DNA of 64,000 nt, taken from assembly GCF_905147045.1 (NCBI RefSeq), contig NC_065918.1:2728001-2792000 (forward strand), given 5' to 3'. The DNA comes from Nymphalis io. Its lineage: Eukaryota; Arthropoda; Insecta; Lepidoptera; Nymphalidae. Numbering within the stretch: the stretch's first letter is position 1; every line of letters starts with the position of its first letter. Shown here in pieces: positions 46,741 through 59,799 of this stretch. Both the position numbers and the translations under genes were made by a program. The notes below the pieces were generated by a model that saw only the letters and a list, made by a program, of their open reading frames with translations, did no database searches and was not told the origin of the DNA.

Positions 46741-49180
46741 AATATATAATTCGTTTTAAGTCAACTTGTTTTTACCGTAGTTCTTACATGGGTTACCGCA
46801 CAATAAAGTATGCAGGCTTTTTAATTTCTGGATAGTTTACCACTTATACAAGTTAACATTATATAATATATGATGTTTATAATTATAATAAATGATGTTT
46901 TCAAATAAGTATTACTAAAATGGTTTTGGCCTTGTTGGTCTTGTAGCTAGCTTAAGCAATTTGAGTTCCAAATCCGTATCCCGAGTCATTCAAATAAAAA
47001 TTGATAGGAAATAAAAGTTGAAACTACGCATCTTATAAAAAACCCCACCGGTTTTCTATCAGATCCTCAGTATTAGCGTAAAGCCACTGGTTCTGTGGGC
47101 TGGTCTCAGGTGGACTCATAGTGCGTGTGAATAAAGATTGAGAAAGAAAAAAACATTTCACCACACAGCCATTGTTTTAATTCATAGAAGACCTTTGTAA
47201 TTACGCAAAAAATTGTAGTGTATTATTAACTATGAGTATCTATAAAGAAGAATTAACACATAATATTCTTTACTTCTCGGACTATTTTGCATAGAATTAG
47301 AAATTTAAACACTACACCAAGTATCTCATGGATCGGGGTTCTAACGGCGACTTTACATCTTTTATGTAACTTTTTAAATAAATATTTATAAATGCAAAAA
47401 TGATCGCTGGTAAGGATTATTTATGTTATATACATGTAATATATTTATTTTGTGTATTTTATTTGTTTACGTCATATAAATAAATTCAAATTGATTCTGA
47501 CATCTCGTGTTATACGAGTAACATAATAGGAAGATAACTTAGCTACCTGTGTAGAACTTAGCCAGCCAAATTAATTGCTGATTTTTCCATTTATCTTTAC
47601 TAATATAATGCTAAAAAGTTTGTGTGTTTGTTTGAACATCAAAGCCTCAATAACAATATCGTGACAGAAAAGCTAAACGACGGTGTTAATGCACGGAACA
47701 ACTAGTAAATCAAAGAAAGAAGCAAAGCGACGTGGTGAGCGCTACCACGTCGCTATTACCAGTATAAAATTAAAATCACGATTCATTTATTTTTAATTAT
47801 AATCGGAAGGCATGCTGCGAATATGCCCGATGGGTAGTGGTCATCGCCATTAGCCATGACATAAACATTCGCACTGTAAGAAATATTAACCATCCCTTAC
47901 AAAGCCTATGCGCCACCAGCATTGAGAGCTAAGATGTTACATCTCTTGTGCCTATAGTTACAATGGCTCACTCACCCTTCAAACTGGAACACAACAATAC
48001 TTCAGTATTGCTGCGGTTGTATTGTGTTACCAAGAAGTTGACGTTACCAAGTAAATATTTTTGGGAAAGAAAGACAAAAAAGAAATTAAGAATCCCTCAC
48101 AATTAATAATGAAAATGTAGCGAATTGTTCCCACACATTGAAATTGTTACCATATTATTGAAACCAAAATTACATTGAGCGTTTCTAACGTTAAATTTAT
48201 TTACAAAACAATTCAAATGCAGTTCACTGCGTGATCGTTAACGTGTATTTACGTAACGTTTTAGGAAGTCTATACGCACAACTTAGAAACTGTCGACGAC
48301 AGCAGTCCGCTTTATTTCAATAAAGACCAGTGATCGCCCATTCGATCGTAAACATTATTGAAAATTTAAGGAAATATATTTCTATTTATTTATTAGCTTG
48401 TCGTACGTACATTAAGATTAAAACAAAATAATCTAAATACAAACATCGGCTTCGTTACAGTTTTAAACATAGAAAATAATTTATATTAAAAATTTGCAAC
48501 TGTGATTATATGACTAATTGAATAAACGAATTCTTAAAAAATTAGAAACACTACACATATTCATATCAAGCTACTTAACATATTTTGTCGATAATTAAAG
48601 TTATACTTAAAGAGTATTTCAATTTTTCAGTTCATTGAATCGTGTGATATCGAAAATGAAAAAAATGTTTATTACAAAAAAACGACATTTACAAGTTTTG
48701 ATGTATCCGATGGATTGCTTTTTATATTTATATAAACGTTTTAAATTAAATTATTATAATTCAATCATTTAAAATTAAAATGCAACATTTGAATAATACA
48801 TGCAGTTTCACATTAATATACAGCGTGTAAAAAAAGAAATTTAAGATACAGAGAAGACTAAATTATATAATAAAACTTTATTAAAATAAAGATGTCTGTA
48901 GTTGTCCTTGTAAGCTGTCACGTCTTCAGTTCGTGTCGGTTGTATTTTATATACTTATATTAGAGCCGGTGCCCGATTCGTATTTATGAAGCGTCGCGGG
49001 CATTACGAAGCGACCGACGGAACTCCTACGAGTTGCATGTGTGGGCATGACTTTATAATGAGATTTAAAACATTGGATTTACTTTGAACCGATAATTGCA
49101 ATCTAAAACAAGTACATCTCCATTTTCACGCGTTTATAATTAATCTCATGCTCGGCGATGCTATAGTGGTCATTTTAGGT
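46740..49180. other. No gene seen
   Basis: AT-rich apart from the SINE at 47802-48010 and a CpG-richer strip at 48,960-49,030. Confidence 0.25.
47802..48010 (-). mobile_element. Family 4 SINE, 5' part lost
   Basis: TGCCCGATGGGTAGTGGTCA, CACTGTAAGAAATATTAACC and TGGCTCACTCACCCTTCAAA on +. Confidence 0.65.
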
Positions 49181-49184
49181 ACCT

Positions 49185-49315
49185 ACCTAAAATAAAACCT
49201 GCACTGCGTATCCACCAACCCTCATAAGAACTACGTGATGGAATAAGCCTAACCTCAAAATGATCGGAGGCATTGGCCCAGCATTGAGACATTTACAGGT
49301 TGATTTACGTGCATC
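49185..49315 (+). mobile_element. Family 2 SINE 3' fragment
   Basis: Decayed copy with ATGGAATAAGCCTAACCTC, GGCCCAGCATTGAGACATTT and ACAGGTTG. Confidence 0.55.
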
Positions 49316-50206
49316 AGCGTTAGTTTTAGGAAACATAATTGCATTTTATTTTTAACGAAATAGTGTTTAAAGAAAAAAATCTGGAAACAGTATTTTTTTT
49401 CAATAACAGTTGTCGGGTGGAATTCTACTTAAAGTTGCAAATTGGAAAGTACGATAAAAAGTTGCCGCAAAAATGTTTTTTTTTAACAATCTTATATCTT
49501 TAAAATGAAAAGATCGCCGGTTCAATGAAGCGTTACATTCCAAATTATATAGAGCTCTTTTCAATTAAAAAAAAAATACAATATAAAAAAGAGCAAATAA
49601 AAATGAAAGGAGCTGATCTATATAGGATAATACCGCGGTCTAAGTTTAACTTAATTATTGTAACAATAGCTACCCGACGTACTTCGCACAGGTAGAATAA
49701 GAGCCTAAATAAAACTATTACTTTTTACTTATATTTTACTTGTACTTTTTATTAATATGTATATAACTCTATTGGTTTACGCGGATGATGATTATAATGT
49801 TTCTTTATTTGACTACCATACATACGATTGAGTTTGAACAAAATTTTACGTTTAAAATTTTAATCATAAGTAATAAGTAAGTAAGCCTACGGAATTTTCT
49901 GTAAAAATGTTTAAAATTCACACACATGGGTCAAGTACCCATACAAACAAACTGTTTAGTTAGTTAAATACAATCTTGTAAAAACAACGTTGGTTAAATT
50001 TAGTTCAACTCCTCAGTTGGAAAATCACATTTAGTAAACGTGGATATAAAACTTTATGAGAAAAAGAGAGTTAATTTATTTTAGTTTAAGTACCTATTCT
50101 TCATTTAATTATTCATTACAATACGTTTACACAACGTAACAAAAGACTTCGGCTGATTTCGGTTACGTAAGTGAAACAGAAAGGCGAATATGTATGCATT
50201 TTGTGA

Positions 50207-50480
50207 TAGAGCTTTGTGTAAGCCCGTCAGGGTAGATACCACAGACTCATCACATATTCTACAGCCAAACTACAACAAATAAGTTTTTTTTTTATAGAAT
50301 AGGAAGGTGGACGAGCATATGGGCCACCTGATGGTAAGTGGTCACCAAACGCCCTTAGACATTGGTTGTTGTTGTGTTCGGGTTTAAAGGGTAAGTGAGC
50401 CAGTGTAACTACAGGCACATGGGACATTAAATTTTAATTATCAAGGTTGTTCAGTGGCCCATTTGTCCGTCCGTCTTTCT
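50207..50480 (+). mobile_element. Family 4 SINE interrupted by an inverted family 4 fragment
   Basis: The outer plus copy is 50207-50283 and 50366-50480. Between them (50284-50365) lies the poly-T and 3' 80 bases of another copy on the minus strand (ATAGAATAGGAAGGTGGACG, ACCTGATGGTAAGTGGTCAC). Confidence 0.75.
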
Positions 50481-50979
50481 ATTTAAAAGAATATTTGACA
50501 TAAAATTATAATATCAATTTAGTTTTACTAAAAATAATTTATTTCGAATTCGGATAATCTCTTATAGATGTGACATATTTTATTATCTAGAGAGAAAATG
50601 GACATATTATCATGAATTTATGAATAATATATTTAACATCCGTAATGGCTCAGTGGATAGAAAACGGATATTAAACGCATTCATTAATTTGTGATCATAA
50701 TAAAACTTTAACTTAAAAGCTTTTAGTTTTTAATTGTATTATTATTTTGTTATTTAGTAAATGTTTCTTGCACAACTATTACTATATTTTTTTTTCTATT
50801 TATCTAAACCGGATAAGACAGGATTTGCAAATTAACATAACCAGAAATATCAGTTTGGTTATTCGCTGTATCCATATCGTCTGTGGCTTATAAAAATTTT
50901 TATTACGAAATTATTTTGTCGTAGACAGCAATAAAGACAATAACTCCATTCGACGCGTTAAGAGACACGGCGGCACATC

Positions 50980-51150
50980 TTACAGACTATGCACCTGTCC
51001 AGATGATAATAGAGTAACATATTTGTATGCACACATAGATTCATTTTCTATTACCTCTGATTAGACAATTTAACGCGATATGTAAAGTTTTACGTGCCTT
51101 CCGTGGCACTACATACTGAGGAACCCTATAACTATTATTGGGACGAACGA
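50980..51150 (-). mobile_element. Family 3 SINE fragment
   Basis: ACATCTTACAGACTATGCAC, AAGTTTTACGTGCCTTCCGT and ATACTGAGGAACCCTATAAC match the family 3 body; both ends decayed. Confidence 0.5.
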
Positions 51151-52155
51151 ACGAATCTAGTATAAAAATAATAGCTAGTAACTGGCACAAAGAATTAACG
51201 AAAGCCATTAAGTTCCATTAAAGAAATAATGCATTTATAAAATTGCCATAGAAACGCAGTAGTACCTATAAATAAAAGAAAAGTAGCTAAAAGCAATTTT
51301 ATTATTCCCTAGGTAGATAACAGCAACTTGTTCACCACGGTTGGGTGCGTGAGGCATACATTTACTTAAATTGTCGGGATCCGGGCTGCATGAGTCACAA
51401 CTATTTTTACTTATACGCTAAAATTACACAACACATCGTTTCCAACTGTAACGGAAGAATTAGGCATCTCATGTACTTAACTTGACTGGCTAGAGCGTTG
51501 GGTCTTAAACCTCATTAAAAGCGCACTGTACAGTTGTATATCACTATATACCTGCTATATTTACAATATGGAAATAGAAAAATAAATAAATCGTACTCAT
51601 TAAATAATATTTAGAGTAATAGGTTTATATGTTATAGATTTATACAGTTATATATTTTAGGATATTGTATAATGTGATGCTTTTACGAATGATGTGATAG
51701 CCTATAATTAGTGGAACGTTTCTATTGTTGGTTGTAAAAAATAAAATACATAAATAAATAAAGATGTAAGCTGTAGCGCAAGTTAGTGGAGGATAAGTCC
51801 AGCAATCGCAGACCAGATTAAGAAGACAGGTATTATATATGTAGACAGAGAGAAAATATTTAAATATACATTCCGAGAAAAATTGTTTCGAATGTAATAA
51901 AAACATAATAAAATCCGACTTAAGAGTTTTACACTTGTATGAATTTGAATTTTCTAATTAGATACTTAAAGACTCAAGTGTTTAAGTATCTATATTTTTT
52001 TCTAATCATCGTTTGTTGGTTATTTAAATCAATTCGAATCGTAATATATTTATAGCACTAATATTACAGCTTACATTGCACACTTGCACTGTAGCGATTG
52101 GAAAAAAAGGGGATTATTTTGGATTGAACTATCTAAGCTATTATTCAAGTAGGCA
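51150..52155. other. No gene seen; small hairpin
   Basis: An 11-bp inverted repeat (AGATACTTAAA) lies at 51960-51991. Otherwise plain. Confidence 0.25.
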
Positions 52156-52254
52156 AAAGCTACCGGCTCCTAATGTAGATTCTACCGAGAAGAACCGGCA
52201 AGAAACTCAGTTTTTACTCTTTTCCACCAATTGAATTACAACAAAGTTATGTTA

Positions 52255-52450
52255 ATTCATCTCGTGCTTGACGGTGAAGGAAAACATCGTGAGGAAACCT
52301 GCATGTGTCTAATTTCATTGAAATTCTGTCACATGTGTATTCTATCAAACCGCATTGGAGCAGCGTGGTAGAATAAGCTCCAAACCTTCTCCTCAAAAGG
52401 GAGAGGAGGCCTTAGCCCAGCAGTGGAACATTAACAGGCTGTTACAGAAT
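52255..52450 (+). mobile_element. Family 2 SINE, 5'-truncated
   Basis: Body of the element at 52830-53135 from ATTCATCTCGTGCTTGACGG to AACAGGCTGTTAC. It lies in inverted orientation to that copy, 380 bases away. Confidence 0.8.
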
Positions 52451-52829
52451 GTTAATTAAAGCACATGCTAATGTTCTACCGCAATCTAAATCACGCAATA
52501 AAAGAGTTTAAATTGAAAAAAATTAAAGCGCTTGATTTGTTTTACTGATCTGATACCACTGTTTAAAGGTCACAAATTATATAGTGTACAAAAACAACCT
52601 TTACGCAAGATAAAATTATTTTTTAATGTTTATTATAATGCTCTTTTTGGTATGTGGAAGCGCACATTTGAATTTTGAAATTATATTTTACTTACGAATT
52701 AATTATATACGGTTCGGTAAGAAATTTAAGCGTAGTTTTTGTATTTTTTTTAAATTATATTATAAGTACTTATACTATGATATGAGGTAATTCACCTTAA
52801 TTTCTAACTGTAATTCCGCAACCGCAACC

Positions 52830-53135
52830 GCAACAGCCTGTGAATGTCCCACTGCTGGGCTAAAGGCCTCCTCTCCTCTTTTTGAGGAGAAGGTTTGGAG
52901 CTTATTCCACCACGCTGCTCCAATGCGGGTTGGTAAAATACACATGTGGCAGAATTTCAGTGAAATTAGACGCATGCAGGTTTCCTCACGATGTTTTTCT
53001 TCACCGTCGAACACGAGATGAATTATAATTACCAATTAAGCACATGAAAATTCAGTGGTGCTTACCCGGGTTTGAACCCACGATCATCGGTTAAGATTTA
53101 CGCGTTCTTACCACTGGGCCATCTCGGCTTTTTTT
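52830..53135 (-). mobile_element. tRNA-Lys-like SINE, family 2, full length
   Basis: Minus strand starts AAGCCGAGATGGCCCAGTGG, with A box TGGCCCAGTGGT, loop ATCTTAACC and B box GGTTCAAACCC. The body carries GAGGAAACCTGCATG and TGGAGCAGCGTGGTGGAATA and the end GCCCAGCAGTGGGACATT. Best copy of this family here. The tRNA-Lys resemblance is by eye. Confidence 0.82.
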
Positions 53136-53552
53136 TTTTAACTGTAATTCAATACATAATAATTAAACAAAATTACTGATAAAGATAAATAGTCATACAA
53201 AATGTAGCCTATAAGGCCCTGGGCCTAAGTAAAAAAATCTAGTTTCTTCTGTTGGATTACTATTGATAATTTCAAAATTGTAATTAATTATTCAAACCAA
53301 TAAATCTATTCTGCAATAACTCACTTGAAACTCGCCGCAAAACACGATCGAGAAATATTAGAAATTGATATGTGACATTGAGTATAATAACTATAACGTT
53401 TAAAGCATACAGGCATCGAAATACCGTATTGCTGAAAGTCGAATTTCAACAATTCACAATAAAGTAACTTCTTGCAAAATAGCACTGCAGAATTATTCTT
53501 AAGAAAAAGTAGTTTATATTACATTTGAAATTGATATATATATATATATATA

Positions 53553-53780
53553 TCAGGCTTTGGAAGTAGCTTTGTGTATCAGATATCCTAACTCCAAACA
53601 GCAAAACGTAGTATTGTTGTGTTCCAGCTTAAAAGATGAGTGAGCCAGTGTAACTACGGGCACAAGAGTCATAACGTCTTAGTTCAAAAGTTTGGTAGCA
53701 CAACGGCCATGTAAGGAATAGTTAATATTTCTTACAGCGCTATTGTGGGTGGGTGGGCTTGACCTATTTTATAAAAAAGT
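53553..53780 (+). mobile_element. Family 4 SINE, decayed
   Basis: AGTATTGTTGTGTTCCAGCT, GAGTGAGCCAGTGTAACTAC and a shortened 3' end. It is immediately preceded by a (TA)n tract. Confidence 0.6.
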
Positions 53781-53784
53781 ATAT

Positions 53785-56120
53785 AAAAAACATTCAGTTT
53801 TATTTTATTCAAGTTTGTATTTATTTGTCATTTCATAAAAAAAAACACGCCGATCGCGAACATCAGTCGTTCAACTCAGTACCAAATAAAGAAAAAAACT
53901 TTAGTTTAGGTGAAAGCAATTTAAAAATTTGAAAAACTATATTTTAAATTAAATTCCAAGTGCCATTACTATAAAAAATGCACTGGCAACCAACTGTGCT
54001 ATATATCCGATTGACAGCAGAGATGCATCCAGTTAGCTTAGCTTTTCCATTGTCACTCTTATATTATGTGTTCGCTCAATTTTGACCTCAGTTTCATCAT
54101 AATTCGACCATAATCACAATAGAAAAATTGAGATAAATGAACACGACATACACGTTTCGAACATTTTTTTTTTTACTCTATTTTTCCAACTTTTTTCCAG
54201 CCAAAAGCAACAATACAAAAAAAAAGAAAACCACTTGTCAAAAATGTTCTGGCTGACACTGTGATCATTAAACTAATTTAAATATTTCAATAGAATGACT
54301 GTCTCGAATTATTATGACGCAGACTAGATTGATTATTATCGATAATCAAAGTAACTGGCAGTCTGTGTATAGATACGTAGATCTCTCTAATATGAACACT
54401 TCTAGCCAAGACTTTACTGACTTAGATGACTTAGCAGGCCCACCAGGGAAGTCGTCATAGCTAAATTATTTTACAAGCAATGATTTACGCTACTCATACA
54501 TTAACTCAAGTTTAATTCTATTACATTCCCTAGACAAAAACAATTGTGCGATTGACCCGAACAGATACGCAGACAAAATGCAACCTGAGGCTTCTTTATT
54601 TTAAAGAAATTAGTAATGATGAAATAACTATTCGTTAAAATTTTCTTGATACCTACCTACACGTCTCGTATTGAACTAATCCATGTATCGCAATATCACA
54701 ATCCGCATCATATTCCTAATACAACTGAACGGCTTAAATGCAATGCGAATATACCGTCTCCTCCCACACCGCAACGGTACCATTCACCATTGTTTGGGTA
54801 CCTACACGAATAACTGCGTTACAATTATTGAAATGTCGGACACCGTTTCGAGAACGAAATAAATCGCGCGGTCATCTATTACAGGTAAAAAATGAAAACG
54901 AGTTTGTTTTGACGCAACACTGTAATTTTAGAGAAACAGGTATAAGTTTAAGCAAAGCAAAATGATGGGCAAATGTAAAAAGCAAATGGCAATGTAAAAT
55001 GGGCAAATGTAAAATTGTATATATAAACTTTGGTAGCATTTATCCCATGTATCTAAAAAATAAAACTATTAAAATTCTATTTTCAAATTTGTAGTTCATT
55101 AACGAAAATGAAACTATACCCAAAAAAATTATATTTGATTTATATTAAAAATGTTGTATATGGGATCGGAGCACTGTACTCCTATTTCCAGGCACGCTTT
55201 GTAATAGAATTTGTTAGATCTGACCCGACATCTAGAAATCACTACTCGCTATTGCTATAATATGCAGGATGTGAAGGTATGATTAGATTCTACTCGACCG
55301 GAACCACAATATAGTTATAGATATAAAAAAAAAAAGAAATCACAACATCCTAAAGTCCGGTTTTCGCTAAATATTCATTCATCTCGTTTTTTGTTACTTT
55401 CTAATGAAAAGTAAGACAATTGTTGTATTGATATAATAATACGCATGGTGTTCAAATTTTACAATGATTCTTTTTAAAAATTAAAACCGACCAAAATTTA
55501 AATACTGAACGTCCAAAACAAGGACCACCTTGAAGCTATACTGATACCCATCATCAAAATGTGTTCATAGACAAAAAAGTATAGACAACAAAATCAAAAT
55601 AACTTATATATAAATATATTCTAATCTATTTGAAGTTGTAGGTACTTCATTGGGATATTTTTTATGTCGTTATTATGTAATGTGTGTGTGTGTGTGTAAT
55701 TTTTTATCAACGTGTTTTAACAACCACTTTAAAAAGTCATTATAAGACTAACAACACAAAACAGGAAAATGTTTTAAATTAAATTCATAATAAATATGTA
55801 ATTTAAATTTACATAATTATTTATTGGATAATTTAATAAATAAAATTAAAAAACTATGATCAATACATTGTATTTTATTAATATTTATATTTCTGCATAG
55901 GAAAGTAGATTTAAGGTTTTACCAAAAAGTATTTACAACATTTACAATTTAGTCTACAATTACAAAAATAGATAACCCTCTAGATAATCATTCTTAAAAA
56001 ATAAATTTTATTTGAAAAAAGAAAAGATTCCTAAGGATAGATACAAAATAGAATGCAATGTACTTAGCATTCACGCTTATTTTTATTTACCATGGGAATT
56101 AAAAGGTAAAACTAACTTTA
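53785..56120. other. No gene seen
   Basis: A 75-codon open frame at 54738-54965 passes a CAG/GTAAAA donor-like site but lacks motifs. A short tandem GGGCAAATGTAAAA repeats near 54,965-55,015. Confidence 0.25.
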
Positions 56121-56413
56121 ACTGGTGGTAGGGCTTTGTGCAAGCTCGTCTGGGTAGGTACCACCCACTCATCAGATATTCTACCGCAAAACAGCAGTAC
56201 TTGATATTGTTGTGTTCCGGTTTGAAGGGTGAGTGAGCCAGTGTAATTACAGGCACAAGGGACATAAAATCTTAGTTCCCAAGGTTGGTGGCGCATTGGA
56301 TATGTAAGCGATGGTTGACATTTCTTACAATGCCAATGTCTAAGAGCGTTGGTGACCACTTACCATCAGGTGGCCCATATGCTCGTCCGCCTTCCTATTC
56401 TACAAAAAAAAAA
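56121..56413 (+). mobile_element. Family 4 (Metulj-like) SINE, full length
   Basis: Runs from ACTGGTGGTAGGGCTTTGTG to CGTCCGCCTTCCTATTCTAC and a poly-A. About 290 bases; the reference copy for family 4 here. No tRNA boxes are obvious. Confidence 0.85.
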
Positions 56414-58334
56414 AAATTAAAACAGCATTGCTATTCTCTTAGAACTCATTGTATGTCACTCTATGAAATGTTGAAAACCGACTTACGCCTATTTTGATGC
56501 GTGCGATCTTTTAAATATTATAATTATGCTTTGTTTATTCATGGATTTGAAATTGCGACCATCAACGTATTGTATCCATTGGGCCATCTTGGCTCGGCGA
56601 AGCATATGGGAGACCTTGTAAAGTGAATACTTAATACAATCAAACACTTCGAGTACTTTGTTCCAAGTGCGGAAACACGTTCGTAGTTCCGCCCGCACCG
56701 CTTAACCATCAAAATTTTAATCAGGATTTAACACTGTTTACCTATTCTCCTTTCGGCCTTTAAGATCAAATCTTTCGTTAATTCAATTCCTTAGATTTAA
56801 TATACTATGCATGTTATCGACGTTTAGCAGGTGCAAGACTATTAAGTTTTTATTATTTCAAAGTTTAAAGCTATAAAGACAAGTTTAAAAACAAAAACCT
56901 TAGATTTAAAATCAGCGATCAAGATTCTTCTAACGATATCTCATCTGTCAAATTATGATAGGTAGCTTAGGATACATTTATTTACGAAAATAGATGAACA
57001 TACATACATAGCTTGCTGTAATCATATATCCATAGTCGGATAATGAAATACATACACAATTAACACCAAAAACGTTTTTGTATGGTTTTTTACTAACATT
57101 TCAATAATATAAATACCTGCTTTGAAAGCCAAATCGATCAATTTCATTCCAGACATCCGGTTACAAATAAAATTCGATTTTTTTAATGGCAACATAGTCG
57201 AACAAAAAGTCGAAAAATAAAACTAAAGCAAAATCTCACAGTTAACTTCTTGTAACTGTCGATAAATGATAAATAACTGCGTTATCTGGAATGTCGCTCG
57301 AAAATACGAGTACACTGAAATCTTAAATAATTCAAGGATAACAAGCCGTGGCTATTTCACATTACAATATCACATTAAAATTTTCAAAAGTAAACCTCAA
57401 CTTCGATAGAACTTTTGATATTAATATCGATGTAATTATATATATTTAAATATTTTCTAAGAATTATGATTAAAATGTTGTAATATTTTAACGAACTTAG
57501 AATGAGACGTATATGTATTCTTTTGCGTGAATAAATGAATTAAAATTCTAAGTAAAAACATCAAACCTTAGGAATAGCTTTGTGTTCAAGCCGTTACAGC
57601 TTTTTGTAGATGAAATAGTCATTTTATATGACAAATTATATTTTTAATATAAGTACAAAAAGACATCGCACCAAGATCGATAATCGATGCATTCCGGTTT
57701 CGAAGCCATAAGAAATATATTATTAACAATTAATTGCACTTCGGTAAGCCTATCATGTTGCCTCTTTTGGTCTGGTTGTTGCTGTGATCAGGTCAAGATG
57801 AACAGGCGCCATATGAGAAACTAGCCCTAGACTCATCCATAAGGTAAGATTTCGGATTCCTGTACCAAGGTAAGTTAACAAGGTACTTGTTACTGATATA
57901 GTAACTGGGTTACTATATTAAATGAAAACTGTTCTGTCTATTGCATATACATTATTAATTTGTACGTATGTATGATTATATATTGTGTGTATATCAGATA
58001 CATTTTTTAAATTATAAATAATTCATAATTATATCACCTTTATATGAGTAATGTTAGTCATATTGTGTATTAGTTACTTTTCTACACTAGTCTTAGGTTG
58101 TCTGGTAGAAATTGATTTTTAGTAATGCTGCCTATTTGTACAGCTCTTCAAGGTATTTTGCATTTTGGTTTACAATAAAGTATGTACTTTATTTTTATTA
58201 AATTTTGTTTTATTTCTTTCGCTATATCTAAAAATCATGTTGATGTTACATTGATTGACACAGTCTATGATTATCCCGTGGCAAAGGTAAACTGTTATCT
58301 GTAGATTATATTTATCGAAAGATAAGATATAGAT

Positions 58335-58631
58335 ACTGGTGGTAGGGCTTTGTGCAAGCTCGTCTGGGTAGGTACCACCCACTCATCAGATATTCTACCG
58401 CAAAACAGCTATACTTGATATTGTTGTGTTCCTGTTTGAAGGGTGAGTGAGTCAGTGTAATTACAGGCACAAGGGACATAAAATTTTAGTTCCCAAGGTT
58501 GGTGGCGCATTGGCTATAAGCGATGGTTGACATTTCTTACAATGCCAATGTCTAAGGGCGTTTGGTGACCACTTACCATCAGGTGGCCCATATGCTCGTC
58601 CACCTTCCTATTCTATAAAAAAAAAAAAATT
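58335..58631 (+). mobile_element. Family 4 (Metulj-like) SINE, full length
   Basis: About 97% identical by eye to the copy at 56121. The match continues past the poly-A for 113 further bases to 58740 (see the duplication entry). Confidence 0.85.
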
Positions 58632-59526
58632 AAAACAGCTTTGCTATTCTCTTAGAACTCATTGTATGTCACTCTATGAAATGTTGAAAACCGACTTACG
58701 CCTATTTTGATGCTTTCGATCTTTTAAATATTATAATTATTATAGTCAATGTCGCATGCCACCTTTTACATGGCACGATCGGGTTCCGCTGTTTTGAGTT
58801 TTTCTTACGGGATAGTTCAACAGGTGTTAACCGTCAGCTTCGGTAAATTAGAAATTATCCTTTCTACAACTTAACTATATCGACTCAATATATCAAATAC
58901 GCAATCGCCTTTGTAATAATAACAAGATTTTGAAAAAGTAAAAATTTACAATAAAACAAGATGTGTTGTTTCCGAGAACTTTGATACAGAATAGCGAAAT
59001 CAAGACCATTTGCTGTAACAAAACCGTAACTATAATAATTTCCTTAATAACTAATTTACGAAATAAAATTTTACTGATTTAAATATAAATGACGTCATTA
59101 CACAATTTTATTTATCTCTGAATCGGTAATTACGGATGCAAATACCGCCATTACGAGCCATTGAAGCGAGAACACGCAACAGAAATAAATATTACCTACC
59201 GACAACATGAAACAACACACGTCTAGTACAATTTCGTGTCTTGTAAGCCATTTGGCATGATGTTAATATCCTGGATTATTTTTTCTAGTAAATACTGGCT
59301 TCCTCCTCGTATATGAGATGATAATAATACAGTAAACATTAATATAAGTTTGACGTAAATAGAGGAAATCGTTTGAGTAGCACTTTAGTTTCGAAGCTTT
59401 AGTAAATCGTGCTGTTGATTTAAAAAAAAACATGCCAATTTACATATTAGTTACATAATATATTATTAATATATAGGATATGCTTATTTCCTTTCTAATT
59501 AGTTTTACCTTTAGTAGCTTTACGCT

Positions 59527-59793
59527 TGGTCTTTTTGCAAGCCCTTCTTGTAGTTACCACAAATTCATCCCATATTTTACAGCTAAACAGTACTTCTTTA
59601 TATTGTTGTGTTGTAGTATTAAGGGCGAGTGAGCCAGAGTTATTATACAACAGACATACCAGCTCAGTTCCCAAGGGTATTTTGAAATTGCGTTGTAAGG
59701 GATGGTTAATTTTTCTAAGAGTACCAATGTCTACGAGCGGTTGTAACCGCTTACCAACAAGTGCCCGTCCGCCTACCTAATACAATAAAAAAA
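59527..59793 (+). mobile_element. Family 4 SINE, divergent
   Basis: TTTTGCAAGCCCTTCTTGTA, GGGCGAGTGAGCCAGAGTT and GTGCCCGTCCGCCTACCTAA plus A-run. Confidence 0.62.
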
Positions 59794-59799
59794 ATCGAA

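Larger units (their letters stand above)
56121..58740 (+). repeat. 406-bp direct duplication (56121-56527 and 58335-58740): SINE plus 113-bp 3' flank
   Basis: Both units hold a full family 4 SINE, then the same 113 non-SINE bases (GCTATTCTCTTAGAACTCAT through TTTTAAATATTATAATTAT). Identity is about 97% across both parts. The intervening 1.8 kb is not duplicated. Confidence 0.9.
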
